From: Chrysoperla carnea
Taxonomy: Eukaryota > Arthropoda > Insecta > Neuroptera > Chrysopidae
Assembly (NCBI RefSeq): GCF_905475395.1
Contig: NC_058337.1
Span: forward strand, 92,684,368-92,748,367
DNA length: 64,000 nucleotides
Direction: 5' to 3'
Numbering within the stretch: position 1 is the stretch's first letter; each line of letters opens with the position of its first letter. The notes below the pieces were generated by a model. The model saw nothing but the letters and a program-made list of their open reading frames with translations. It made no database searches and had not been told where the DNA came from. A program made the translations under genes and the position numbers. This document shows positions 23,336 to 36,994 of the stretch, piece by piece.

Positions 23336-25689
23336 ATATAAAAATTGACTTCATATTGCAATTATTATAAAACTGTATAATATGGCAACCCTAAAAATCA
23401 TTTACCATAATAATATAATAATAAATTAGTAAGATATAACTAAAAGATTATATTGAAAGAAATATATTTGCTAACATGAGAGAGGTAATCAGAGAATGCA
23501 CAGTCCCGGTTTGACATTCAGTTAAAAAAATATTTGGACTGTAACAACAATATATTTTCATTATATAATAACAGAAAAGTAATTAAAACACGTAACCAAT
23601 TAAAATTGTTTTATACAAGTTCATCATTTTACTCGTGTTGTATTTTTGTATACACTTTATATAAACGATTCCAATAATGAAAATAAATAAAATTTAGATT
23701 AGTCTGTTTTGATTTATATTATTCTATGAATAAAATACCTTTTCAAAAAATTCTTTCTTTCCATGGAGTTTTAAGCATATGCCAACTTAAAAAAGCACCC
23801 TGTATATATTTTGGGATTTTTGTTTTTTATGAAATGTTAGCTTATTTTGAGCTAGAGAACATGCACCTAAAATAGTGACATTAGAGATATGTTATAACGG
23901 ATATAAATGAACCTATTAACAACACCTGGCTTTCAAGAGGAGTAATGTCCTTATGTAACTAAAATAATAATATTAAGCCATAGTATTATAAAATAATCGA
24001 TAGCAATTTGACCTACTTTTTAGCCAACTACACACAGATAAATTGCTTAGTTTATGTTTATAAATATGTATGGTGTTAAAATTTTCGTAATTAAGATATT
24101 ATAACCGATAAGTATATTTTGTAATTATTAAATATTAACTAACTAGTTAAGTTTACTGTTTATATGATCATCACAAAGTTTTAGTACACAGTGAATTTCC
24201 TTTTTAATTGTACAGAATGTTCACACCTCACACGTAGACGTACGACTGACTCAAAAACCATAAAATTTTTAAATACTCTTACCCCGGAAATGCTAGATAC
24301 TTTTTTTGATACTACAATGAAAAAATATTAAAAGAATGACAACCTCATCCCGAAGTTGGCCGTTTCATATTGAAATAAAGTAAAAATACTTTGAAACAAC
24401 TTCCTAATGAGAGGAATAAGTACAGCTAAATATTTGTATTTACAATAGAATGGGATTGATTTTAAAATATGAATTCATTGATATAAAATTCTGGAAGTTA
24501 AATAAACAAAATCATTACTTCTATGAAAGAGATTGATTTTAGTTTAAAGTCATGCATTTTATTGATGGAAAATAAAATTTTACTTAGTTAGAATATATAA
24601 TCGTGTAAATAAAGCAAATAGACGAATTAAAAGAACATACTTTACGTTTGCTTTAAATATAGGATTTGGTTACTACGAACACATACCAGTCATGACTGGT
24701 CCATGAGCGGTTGAGTCAACCACATGAAGATTGTTGTTACTAATTTACAGAGAGTTTGAAATCAATTTATTAATCATTTTTATAATATATAACATATTTT
24801 TATATCCGAAGAAAACTTATTTTTTTAAATAAACCTAATAAACTTGCTCATGTGGTTGTGCCATAAGTGGTAGAATCAATCAAAAAAAGATTGTTTAACA
24901 CTAAATTGCATTTCAAAACAACAATATTTGAAATTTGCTAGACAGTATATTACTTTCCATATAAACAATTCAAGCGCTTGTGTCAACTTCACCACTCAAA
25001 CCCATACGGTAGTTGTATCACATTCGTGAACCCATTCGCCATATTTGATCTCGCGATGAGGTTAAAACAACCTCATATCGGTTGATATTAAAAATTTTGT
25101 TTCAGTGCACCATCAACAACGTAAGAGAATAATCTTTTCGTGAAAGGAAGACATTTAGTTTCAGGCAAGTTTCATTTATCTATTAAATCATTATTTATCT
25201 ACATATAAGTAAGCTAATTTTAAGCAAGAAAAACTACATGTTATAATACAAAATTTTTGTACTGTAATATTTTAAAATTAAGGTAAGCTCGGCTTAGTTA
25301 AAAAGAATAATCATCATTTCTGATCCAATCAATTACTTAGTTTTCCTATAAATATATGATCGTTCGAATGGATTAACATTCTGTACTCATGAAAGAAAAT
25401 GTATGTTATTCAGTTAATGGGTAATAACAATGTTTAAATAAAGTCCTTAAAATGAGAATTTAATTCAGTTGCTTGGAATCTTGTTAGTACTATTAAGTAA
25501 ATGTATATGACAATATTAATAGAACTAATTTAAAGTTGAGGGTTATCTACTGCTAGTATTCAATCATTTAGAGTGTAAGATTTAGAAGTGCTATCTAGTT
25601 CATTTCAAAGGTTAGAAATTAACGATGTATCTTACTGACACTGAAATAAGAGAGATAGATAACCCTCCTTTTAGCAAAACAAAGTTTTA
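23336..25689. other. AT-rich DNA with no gene seen
   Basis: No coding region recognised. A CACCCTGTATATA motif lies near 23796 and a perfect 16-base palindrome, ACCAGTCATGACTGGT, at 24685-24700. Partial repeats of CATGTGGTT/CAACCACATG surround 24720-24860 in both orientations. Confidence 0.4.
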
Positions 25690-25850
25690 TATGTAATCTC
25701 TATGGCGATACCCACGTATGGGTATCTTCCTCTTTGTTTAAGTACGAATTTTAAACATTCAAATCTTGCATACTAGTAAAGATTTTAAAAACCAACTTCA
25801 CTTTTCTGTACGTCCAGTGAGAAGTGAACCTGAAGTGAAGTGATTTAATC
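25690..25850 (+). repeat. Interspersed repeat family B, copy 1
   Basis: Shares the ordered blocks AATCTC-ATGGCGATAC, CTTTGTTTAA-TA-GA, AAAGATTTT-AAAACCAACT and TCACTTTT--GT-CGT with 63590-63760 in the same orientation, at roughly 70-75% identity by eye. Neither copy has clear terminal structure. Confidence 0.6.
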
Positions 25851-26489
25851 CGATCACCTATTAACTATACAGAATGTTCGATTTACATCTAGGCATATAA
25901 ATATCACGAGTATGACAGTACATACGTTAAGCAATGCATCTAGGTAAGAGGTATTATAGGTATTACATATATGAAATTGAAAAAATGACTTGTATCGTGG
26001 CTTATCTGTTGTAGTTCATCTATTCAACTAAGAAACTCCCACTCTCCAAGCGTCTTACAACTATCTCAACGCATATCGAAGCTTCAACACATGGATATAA
26101 TACCTCTCACTCACAGCGCTGCCGTCAAATTTCTCGTTTGTAACGTAATTTCGAACTTCATTATGGTTAGGCTCAGACATTTGTCATAATATCATTAAAT
26201 TTGACGCATTTCTTTTTGATCAACGGAAAAACACGTATCGGCTTATTTTGAGGGCAAATGAAAGTATTGTATTCAGTTTTTGCATACGGGAACTTCTCAA
26301 ACAGTTAATAAGAATCATTGAAGTGGAAGATAGCGCAAAACCTCTTATCCTCTTTGTTTCCTTGCTTACGGCTAAGAATTTATGAGTTCGATTTACGTAA
26401 GCCGTAATTTGTCAATTTGGTAATTTTATGAATTGATTAAACTGCTATGCATGGGTAAAAGGTGCCTACAAAGTTTCATGTTTTAAAGG

Positions 26490-26880
26490 AATGATTCCTA
26501 TGCTGCATCAGACGCACGCGTCTGACGCTGTGTGTATATTGCTGTTATATCAGTATACTGCTCTTATGAAATTTAATGGAAGCGTTGTCTATGATGTGTC
26601 ACTGCATCTGGTGCGACGTGCGATTTCAGCTGGAAGGAGCCATGCAGCTATACCTCTCTTTGAGAAGTACTGACGCAGACGCAATACACATACATATATA
26701 CAACACTTTGTTTTAGTTTTTTCAGGTACGGAACCTTTCCATTAAATAACCTTTCAAACAAAACCAAAAAAAGGAAAATCGGTTAATCCGTTTAAGCGCT
26801 ACGATGCCACAGACAGACACACACACATAGTGGTCAAAATTATAACACCCCTTTTTTAGTTCGGGGGGTTAAAAATAGAA
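26490..26880 (+). repeat. Non-LTR-type 3' tail (GGTACGGAACC ... ACAGACAGACACAC)
   Basis: After a GC-rich stretch with a CAGACGCACGCGTCTG palindrome (about 26510), the block has TTTTCAGGTACGGAACCTTT, AAAATCGGTTAATCCGTTTA, GCGCTACGATGCCACAGACA, a CACACA run and ATAACACCCCTTTTTT. This is the standard 3' region of a frequent insect LINE/SINE class, and related pieces occur at 40.4, 42.9 and 58.0 kb. The 60-codon frame at 26491-26673 lies inside this repeat. Confidence 0.65.
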
Positions 26881-27785
26881 GGGCTTACTATAAAATAATA
26901 GGCTAAAACGCTATGGAACTTTGTTAAGGGATGTTTTATGAGAAGAACAACAAAAAAATTAACATTTTTTAGCCGTCGTTCCCGTCCATGCTCTTACGCG
27001 TGAACGCTAATTAAATAAATAAACAAACCAGAATAATATGATATGACAGTTAAAATAAAGTTTTCAAAATGATTATGTAAAAGTTTGAGTATATATACAC
27101 CAGACATAGTTAGTACTCAAAATAACTAACATTAAAATGTTTAAAACAAAATATGCAAGGAAACATATATTGCACACTGTTTCATATAAAAAGTTTTCAT
27201 AATTTACATAAATGCAAACAAAAAACACTGATGTAGTTAGTTATATGCATTTATATAACAATTTGTAGTAAATAAATCAAATTGTGTACAGAATAATGAA
27301 ATAACTGCAAGTACTGTCAATTTATTCTTCGTTATTGGTTTTAATAACAAAGTTTGTCAAATATTCTTACAACTTCATATAAGGAAAAGTTTAAGTAGAC
27401 ACAAATTTAAATTAAGAACTTTAAATTTACTTTTGAATCGAAAATTTATGTAAATGTTGATTTGAAGTATATGTTATATTTATTATGCGTCTTAATGTAC
27501 AGATGATTCGTATTATTATAAATGTAGCAAGCTAAAAGTGAACGCTTGTGAAACGAAACATTACAAATTTTTTGAAACATTCGTTTTAAGTTGTTATACT
27601 TGGAGAGAGATAAAGAAGGACCTTTCGTCTTTAAATTTTATTGTTTACCTCGTGCAACAAAGGCGTCCATTAATCCTGGGACACCTTATATAATCAGTTA
27701 TTTATGAATAGAAAATTATAGAAATTTAGTTTACTTTTTTGGAATGAACAAAAACATTGAATAAAGAAAAGTACTTAATAAATTT

Positions 27786-28640
27786 ACTGGAAACAAACTG
27801 CCGTAATAAAGATAGGAAATAACTCATCAAAGGAAATACCGATTAAAAAAGGTGTAAGACAGGGAAACATAAGTACTGTCACCTTTGCTTTTTAACATGT
27901 ATACAGAAAGTATATTTATTGACCTAAATAACCTTGAAGGGATTAAAATTGGCGAAAAAAGTCAACAATCTGAGATATGCTGATGATACAATTTTAATAG
28001 CCGATAATGAACAACAACTTCAAGTATTAATAAACAAGGTAAATGAACTTAGCAAAGCATTAGATATTAATATAAATCCAAACAAAACCGTAGGAATGGT
28101 TATATCAAAAGCAAAGGTGACAACACAGCCTTGTAATATTATGATTCATAATACCCCCGTTAAATTTGTCGACAAACATATCTACCTAATATCAAAAGAC
28201 GGAAGATTCAATAACGAAATAAAGAGACGAATTTCAGTAGCCAAAGTTAATTTCAACAAGCTCGAGAAAATTCTATGCAATAAAATATTCAAATCCGAAC
28301 AAAACGTGTTGGAGAAGAATTTTTAAAATGAAATGGGATGATTATGTGATAAATGAAAAAGTGTAAAAAAAAAGGAAATTTTAAACCATGTTCTTCGCAG
28401 GCAATTATCATTCTTAGGTCACATAATCACAAAGAATGGATTCGAGATTATATGTTTGACGGGAAAGTTTGAAAGAGAAAAAGCAAAGGGAAGAAAACGT
28501 TTAAGCTATCTTGATAGTTTAGATTTAAAAAACTTAAACTCTAATGAAATTGTACACATGGCTAGAGACAGAGTAAATTGGAGAAACATGCTGATCAACA
28601 ACGTCTGTGGAAAGCAGAGATGATACCCTCATCACCACTT
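27786..28640 (+). pseudogene. Decayed RTE/BovB-like LINE reverse transcriptase fragment
   Basis: Several frames together give the 3' half of a non-LTR reverse transcriptase. IPIKKGVRQGNI is the fingers/palm GVRQG motif. NNLRYADDTILIADNEQQLQ holds the catalytic YADD. NEIKRRISVAKVNFNKLEKI follows, then RRQLSFLGHIITKNGFEIIC, KFEREKAKGRKRLSYLDSL and RDRVNWRNML, the order typical of the C-terminus of RTE/BovB-type ORFs. The longest single frame is 27934-28326. At least two frameshifts, a stop and the lack of the upstream endonuclease make it dead. Clade assignment rests on motif style only. Confidence 0.85.
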
Positions 28641-31600
28641 AATAAATATCTGATAAATAATAAAACGAATAATTGGCTCAAAATAAATCGAAATATAAAA
28701 AAAAAACTGATAATTTATTTTTATCACTGCGTTTTCTGTTCTACATATGATCACATCAATGTTATACCTTTATTACATATTACCAAAGTACATACATACC
28801 TCAAACCCTAATACATGGAATACAATCAATTTCGTTTGTGTTATCTTTCCTATAGGTATATTTTTTCCAAAATAAATTCTCTTTTTCTTTTATATAAAAT
28901 TTGTTTTTATCGAATTATATTTTTAAATTAGTTTTATATCAAGTATGTACCACATACAAATACAATCAAAAGCAAAGAAAGTGAGATCGAAATACAGGGA
29001 AATGAAAATAAAATTTTGATAAAATGAAAAACCATTCTTTTTATATTCTCGAATGTATTATAGATATGTGTTCACGACTTCAATCACGTGATCAACGGAT
29101 TCTATTTTTAGGTGAATAATTATGAAATGGTGGAAGCGCAATGAAAAATAGAATAGAATTTACGAGCCAAAAAAATTTTCGAGTCGACTGTATGCTATTT
29201 CACACAAAAGTTGGCCATTCAATATAAAATATAATTCCAATTTTCGATATGTAATAGTTCGTAATTAAAATTTTTCGGACTCCACGAGAGAAAGCCCATT
29301 GTTGAGAGTACTCTCAAATAAAAAATATTTCAGTTTTTCAACATACTTCAGAATTTTCAATGTAAGTTAATTAACAAAAACAAAATTTTTCAACTTTAAT
29401 TGTTTATAACTTTTGCAATTATTTCTATATTTCACCAATTTGAATTTGTCGACTTTATCATAAGGTTTTAACAACTTTTTTTACATTGTTAAAACTGATG
29501 CAATTGATAAAGTGTTTAAAAATTGCTTTGTTTTATTTCGGCCTTTCAAAAATTTGTTTATTTTCATTTGACATATTTGACAAGAAATAAATCCCGATAT
29601 AGATCGAAATGATCAAATTTTTTTGATAGATTGCTAATCAAGGCTCCTCTTTTTAAGTAAGTTGCATTTGACTAGAAGTAGAATTTGACTAGAAGTAAAT
29701 TTCGAAAAAATATTAGGACCGGATCCAGACCTCAAAAAAGGTTATGGGCACGGCACAGCCACCCGAAAATCGGCCAAATGCGAGTCGTAGTATGAACTCG
29801 CTCATGATCGATATAGAGCAAGGATATGTTGATTTAGTAGTTTTAGTAGTTGATTTACTATCATTAATAAATCGCTGGTACATCCAAACCACTTTTTTTA
29901 CTGCTTGAATATCGATATTCTAGCCCTTGACAGCAACATTTGGTTCAGGTAGTAAAACTCCCAACTGAAATTGGTCTAGTACCTCCGGAGACAATCCTTG
30001 CCCCAAATCATTGATAACGGAATCTTATGCGGGTATGTAAATTGACTTCCGAAAATACCTATGATTTTTTCCGATTTTTGAAATTTACATGCTTTGAAAC
30101 GAATTTTTCCCCTAAATAAATGTCCCTCCTAAAAATTATCAGATGGGGGTTTAGTATAAAATTAGGAATAATAGACTAACTATTTGAAGCGATTCATTTT
30201 TTTTTTTAAATTTTATTAAATCATTAGTCTATTAAGTTGCCTATCATGCCCATATGGGTGGATCCGCCACCGAAAAATACGTATAAACAGGCAAAAACGT
30301 AGATATTATAAGTTAAAGTCTGTGAATAATTGAACATGGTACTTCCTAAACTTTTGTATATATACGGAAGTAATAAAATACATTAACCAAAACACATACT
30401 ATGAGAAAGATAATCATTGAGTTAACCACAAAATCAATAACTTATTGAACTCAATGAACTTTTGATCTGCACTTGAACGATTGTTTAACAATATAATAAT
30501 ATTTTAGTTACTATATTACCATACATTTAGCTTTGAAAGAGAATCAAATAATACTACACATCGATGAGGCGGCAATGGTGGCTGCTTATAGCTAATACCT
30601 CTAACTATAACATAGAAAATTCTATTGTCTATTATACAAAGAATTATTAAATTTCCATTTAGTTAAGGTTGATCGGACATTATATGTATAAAATAATATT
30701 TCGAAAAAAATTCTGACATGTAATTAATCATTGGAATGGAATTGGAATTTGAACATGTTGTGAATAGCATACATTTATGATAATGTTGCTTCACGTTGCT
30801 CCACCTTGTGTAGTGTTTCTATTGATTAAAGAGTAAAAAAACTTATATCTCGTAAATTTTAAAAAACTTTAATTCGTAGCGTAGAAGCTGTGTTAGCTAA
30901 GCGAATTCCCTCAGAGATTGAAAAAAGAACACATTGTTCTTAAAATCGAATATTATATTTTTCATTTTTCAAAAAATTTTTTCAAGAAAACTAAGCGTCT
31001 AAAGGAAAACAGAGTACTTTTTTGATTAAAACTGAACAAAAAATACGATTCCGTACATTTAGTCAAATAAAAGTGTGATGTAACAAAATTAAGTTTATGA
31101 AAAACAGGTTATTAGTTTTTTTTTTTTCGTTTCAGTAAAAGTAATACTAAATTAGTTATTAAGTTTTCATGTTCAGCGAAATCGTTTAAGGATTAATTAC
31201 GGAAATTTATTTTGCGACAGTAAATCAACATAATATATTAAATGTTTTGCTAAAATTCCTTCAATTTTATACAAATACTCAGTAGTTCTTATTATAGATC
31301 TTGAAAGAACTATTTTACATTATAAGGAGCTTATAATATAATTATTATTCGTATTTGATCTATAGATGGTCGATATTATTTTAATATTATAAGTAAACTT
31401 TTTATATAGTCTGTCAAAAGGTTCTTATTGAGAATCGTGACACATTTAATACTCCAAGTGTAAATTTACAATCATAATTTAATTGGATATGATTTTCTAT
31501 TATCTACCATTCAATGTATTTCGATATTATATTCAAATATTTTTATAAAATGAAAAAAACATTTGTCCATTCAAAAATATAATTATTTTGCATTTTAGTT

Positions 31601-33399
31601 TTGTAAATATCTGGCTTCTTAAAACACAGCAATGTTAATTATTGTACTGGAACAGGAATGTGAAACTTAGAGGTTTAATTTTTCTCCTCCTCTAACCTAT
31701 GTACCGCTTTTGACAATCTTTTTAGTAAATCTTGAAATCTTTTAGTAAAATTGATGTTAGTAGATTGTCTTGATCATGAAACGTAAAGATATGTTAAAAA
31801 TTTCTGTTGGAATTTTCATGCCGACTAGAACTTCCGTATATTGTAAAGTTAACAAATACAAAGACGTTAAATTAGGCGACTGATTATTAAGTATAAACAA
31901 TTTTCGAATTTTTTTCAAATTAAATTGATGGACCGTTTGCAAAATAATCATAAATCAAATTTTTGTTTTATGAGGAAACCTATTTTTTACATTTAATTTA
32001 CAAATGAGTTATTGGTGTAGGTTGAGCCTAAAGATAGACTTAATGGTATTCAACTTTTGGATTGCGCGGTAAGAGTAACATGAGTCATATTTTTTTGTCG
32101 AGTAGGCTTCACACACAACACTCGTATATACATACACAGCTGTTTTTGTTCAATTCGTCGGCTACCACATTTTTTCATAAATTGATTAAATCTGCGTTAT
32201 TATATCTCAAGATACAAAAGGTCAAAATTTGTTTTTTCTTTTTTTTTTTTTTTTTAATTCAGAACTAATAATAGATTAATGAACAGTTAGTTTTTTCAGA
32301 ATTAAAAAAATCTTAAACACAAATTTTCCAATTCTCTGCGGGTTAATGATTCCGCACTTTAATTGACTTTATTTTGAGTTAGAGACGGTCAATCGACTTC
32401 AAATTTTGATGGTAATATCCTTAATAAGTATACAAAAATTTAGAATTTACTGACATACTGCCAATAGCACGACAACTTTCTTAAATTTACTGGTGTTTCT
32501 GTTACATGATCTTCATTTTCTGCTTACAATAAAAATATATTTTTTAAATTTTTAACAATCCTGATTATTATCATAAACAATACTTATAATAATGATTCGG
32601 TGTGTATTTGAAATCATAATGAATGAATGAGAAACAATATTCGATAAGTACCTGAATGTCATTCAATTAAGTACCCTTCACTAAGCAATCCACTTCAATA
32701 ATACATTGCCTCCTCTTCCCTTCGCCATTCATCAAAACATTACTTCACGAGATATGCTGACATCACGAGAATATAATAATTATGTAAAGGAAAATCTTTT
32801 TCATTTTACTTTCATAGTCTTAAAATGTAATTCTCAATAAGCTCATTTTCTTAATAACAGTTACAAACCTAATTGATTGTAAATTATTTTGTTATACTTT
32901 TATAGATTGCTAACTTAGATAAATTTAACAGATTTTACTTATTTATTAGATACATTTTTTGGGTAAACTTTGGGCTACTTTTCTTGAAATTTTTTCTTTA
33001 AACATAACTGAGACGGTATTGCGGGAACGGAAACCTATGTTGTAAGATGCATCCATTAGAATAAAGATTTTTTTAAATCGTATAAACTAGATAGTTTAAT
33101 TGTGATGTATTGCAGTTTTTGAGAGACTTTTGGAGAGGTTTTTTTTTTGGAGAAATGTTTTGATGATTTTGTGCAAAATGAATCACTACGGAATAACAAT
33201 GGAAGCACTATCATTTTCGTACAACGTAACTGTGAAAGCATTATACTTTGAATTTCGCATCCAAGCCAAGCATTATATTTTATGAATTTTGTTTTTTGAC
33301 CTTGGTGAAAAAATATACATGATCATTATAACGGCAGCCAATCGGAAAAGAAAAATGTGGCTGATTGGTGTATTCTCCTGAGTTTACAAAATCAAAGTT
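28641..33399. other. AT-rich DNA with scattered repeat scraps
   Basis: No gene recognised. At 29710-29820 a GC-richer scrap includes GCCAAATGCGAGTCG and GAACTCGC, a motif known from common insect repeats. The remaining frames (60-70 codons) show no motifs. Confidence 0.4.
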
Positions 33400-33800
33400 G
33401 ATTATATTATCCCTACTATTTGAAACCTAATCGGGTGTCAAGCCGAGCAGAATATCTGAATCGATTAACAATGGCCCGATCGAAAACCTTAAAAGGTTGA
33501 TCATCTGATTAGTTGGGCTGAATATAATTAATCCAAATATGCCCGGCAAGGGTCTTGATAAGGTCAAATATTTTTTGCCAAGAGAGCATGGACCTCATCG
33601 AGTTGCAAATCGGACAAATGTAATTGAGCACCGGATCAGTAACCTGATAAGCCTAAATATATATTCCCCGTAGTAATTAATCTAATCGGGTCACTCTCAT
33701 CAGGCAAAATAAAATTTTCTCCAATACACAAGTCCGGCAAAGAACCTGGCAAGATTATTTGTATATTTCCCCGAACGTATAGATTGTAATAAACCGAGAA
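33400..33800. repeat. GC-richer island with degenerate internal repeats
   Basis: Recurrent motifs such as CTAATCGGGT (about 33430 and 33685), CCTGATAAG/CTGATTAG, and TGCCCGGCAAGG / GTCCGGCAAAGAACC occur in varied order, as in an old repeat with an internally repetitive structure. No long frame is convincing. Class unknown. Confidence 0.35.
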
Positions 33801-36739
33801 ACACGTAAGTTTAAATATATAATGCATCTATTTTTGCATTTCTTAAACTGTTAAGATATTCTATCAATGTTTAATTCAAAATATATACATATACCTTTTT
33901 ATTAAATAAAAGTTAGGTTCATGTTTGCAGTATGCTTGAATTTATGAATAGGCAAGAATATTCTTATACGTGTCTATGTAGATATAGAGAAAACAAGGAA
34001 AAAGTTGTATCAAGTTTTAATGAGTATATAAAATAAAAATAAAAGATGAGGCATACAGTTTTCATATGGAAATTTTCATGTCAGCATTGGAAATACGGAA
34101 ATATTTATCATGAATGCACAGTCTGTTTCTTAAGTAAGTGCAAATAATGCAGAGGTTTTAATACAGAAGCAAAATATCAACCCTAATTTTCACCCATATC
34201 GTTGGATTTTACTTTAAGTTTTATCGTTTACCCATTAAAAATTTTAAGGAAACAAATTTTTTTGCAACTTAGGAGTGGTAAATAATGTTTATTAATCTTT
34301 CTGAATCGTCATTTTATAATAAAAATACAAATTCCCAAGTCTAAGTATCTTTTTTCATTTTATAAATATAGACCAAAATAGTTCCTATCTCATCATGTAT
34401 TTTCCCGCAATATTGTTTACATTAATTGTATAATGTGTAAGACAAAGTATCTGGCAACAGACAAGGAGAAACATACCTACATTATGACATACTGACTAAT
34501 TTGGTTCATACCATTTTGAAATTTTTATGATAATTTGACTTCAATGCAATTATTGTAATACAAATTCCTATTCTCTCCGAAACCACTGACTTCAACAAAA
34601 AAATGTTGAGGACAGTTTTTAAGCAAAATTAAATTTTTTAAATTTAGAAATTTAGCTAACTACAGTGTTTCTGATAACCCTTATAACTCGCAATATTTTT
34701 GAAAAAATTAGTTTATTTTTATTATGTTTTAACTTTGACCCTCCGTTTTATTTCGATCTTCCAATACTTTACAGGCTTACATTATACTATTTCGATTAAC
34801 AAGTATTTAATTTGCCAGTGGGCCTTAGGAGAACGTTTCAGTGCTATGAGTGTTTGGTTTGAACAGTCTACACATCCATGACTGTATCTTGTTAGTTTTA
34901 AGTAAGATCTTCTCTTTAATTGAAAGTTTTCCTCTACCTGTCACTATCAGAATTTGAGTTTATTTATCCCCTCGATGCTTAGGTGGATTCTTATATTCTA
35001 TTTCTGATAAATTTGTTTTAGAAATCTTATTAATTTACGTACCTGAGTTGAATTTTAAATAAATTTGAAAGTCTAATAAGACTGTCTATGAAGTCCAGAA
35101 GTTTTGATAAATGCTTTTCTTTATCTATCTTACTATAAAACACCATCACAAATAGTGGTTAAGGATTTATACAGGACAGATTGTATTTTATACTGTATGA
35201 GCGTTTATAAATTTATTTTAGCCCAAGGTACGTGATATGATGATTATTATAAACACACATTTAAAGAACTTTATTCAAATACGTAATATCTCTTCAAAAC
35301 TGGGAAGCTAAATTAAGATTTAGTTTTAATTACCAAATAGTTTTTAATTAATTTATTGAAATTAAATAAAGTTTTACAGTGTTTCATCGTACTTATGTTT
35401 TTTTCTCAGACAGAGTCATTTAAAAACCTGTTGTGAATGCCATGTTACGATTTGGTGATTCCCAATACCCCCATATATCTTTGGTTACGAAAACAACCAT
35501 TACTCTCATAATGAAGACAAAACATTCTTTATATTTTCATTTTTTACATATTCCTGGGAACATTGAATTAAGGTCTTGAAAATGGACTTCAAGGATCTTA
35601 AAAAACGACGAAAATTGACTTTAAAGAATGAAAGATACAAAGAAGTATATTTTAAAATTATCACGTACAATTATTTTAAAAATAAATTCTATTAAAACTA
35701 ACAGAATCGTATAAAGTGATGGCTTCAAAATATGATTTTCCTCGTTTTTTAAAATTTGAAGTCGATTTGCACGATTTTTAAGCTTAATTATATCCCAGGA
35801 TACGAATGTATGCTTAGACGTAAAATTGTGCTCCCATGTCAAAAACGTAGGTTTTCATTTAAAATTTTCAATTAAGGTACAAAATATAACTTTGAAAATC
35901 GAATTTAAGTTTATGAGTAATTTTAGAGTATCGGAATTTTTTTTCTACCATGTATCTTTGCCACGCTAAATAATAAATTGGTAGCTTAAATAATTAATCT
36001 AATTCCTTAATGTATTTCGAAAAATGAAGCTACACTTAAGATCAATCAATTTCTTCTACAAACAATTCCAATCAATTTATTTTACTTTTTTTTCAATCGG
36101 TCAGCTAGCTTGTATATGTTAACAGGGGCAAACAATAATAGATTTTAAGTAGTTGAGTATTTTTATTCTATTAAAGTAAGAAGTGATATTATGTTAGTTT
36201 CTTTTACTTTTAGTTAAAATAAGAAGATTTATTCCCTTCAAATAGTTCAATTTATTTTCTTTGAACAAGAATAAGATAAAAACAATATAAAAGTTGAAAA
36301 TTGATTTCCTTTATATACCTCTACCAACTGAAAATATATATCAATTCAAATATGTCTAAATGAATCAATTGTGGTGTATGCAGTTTTAATTAAAAACATC
36401 CACAAATTATTTCTAGTACGATATTCGATTGGAGATATTAACATTTTTATTACTTTCATTATTTTTATAAATTGATTTTTCAGTCAAAGTAACCCAAGTT
36501 TTGTTTTCTGAGTTAAAGTTTTCACTGATAAAAGTCTTAAATGTCACTATTTTTTAAGATTAAATAAATAACAAGCTTTTTTCACAAAAAAATCATAATA
36601 ATAATTGTAGGGGTAACAGAGAGTAATCTCTTGCACTTTGTTCTCGATCATTTGAATCCTTCGTTTTTAAGGCTTTGTGCACCTTAACAGTTCCTTCAAA
36701 CTGACGATTAAAAATTTGTAGGAATTGAGTTAATGTTAA
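33801..36739. other. AT-rich DNA with no gene seen
   Basis: No coding region or repeat with a second copy recognised. Open frames at 34699-34881 and 35621-35842 have no motif and an AT-driven composition. Confidence 0.4.
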
Positions 36740-36984
36740 CAAGTCGATCCTAGTAGCTGAGTTGGTTAAGGCGTAACCAATTCCGTACGCGGTATGCCTA
36801 GGGTAGCGGGTTCGGTACTCATCGTCACAACAAAATTTTAATTTTATTAAAAGTTGTGATGGGCTGGTGTAGTGCATGGTATATGCATGACGGTGGTGCA
36901 CTGATCTTCTCAAAATAATTGAGGAGCTGATAAATGAAATTATCAGCGGAAAAGGTCGTAAAACACATAAGTAGCCATTATAAT
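36740..36984 (+). mobile_element. tRNA-derived SINE with perfect 10-bp target-site duplication
   Basis: The head is tRNA-like: TAGCTGAGTTGGTTAAGG is a perfect RNA polymerase III A box (TRGCNNAGNNGG), and GGGTTCGGTACTC about 40 bases further is a degenerate B box. A 3' missing CCA, no cloverleaf and a long unrelated body (about 36830-36984) make it a SINE rather than a tRNA gene. TTAATGTTAA flanks it at 36730-36739 and 36985-36994, the expected product of LINE-driven insertion. The tail lacks poly(A) and ends ATTATAAT. A 151-codon minus-strand frame across it is a shadow. Confidence 0.85.
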
Positions 36985-36994
36985 TTAATGTTAA

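Noticed and set aside
36746..36825. Possible tRNA gene
   Set aside because: A perfect A box but degenerate B box, no acceptor-stem pairing seen, and a long SINE body with flanking duplication.
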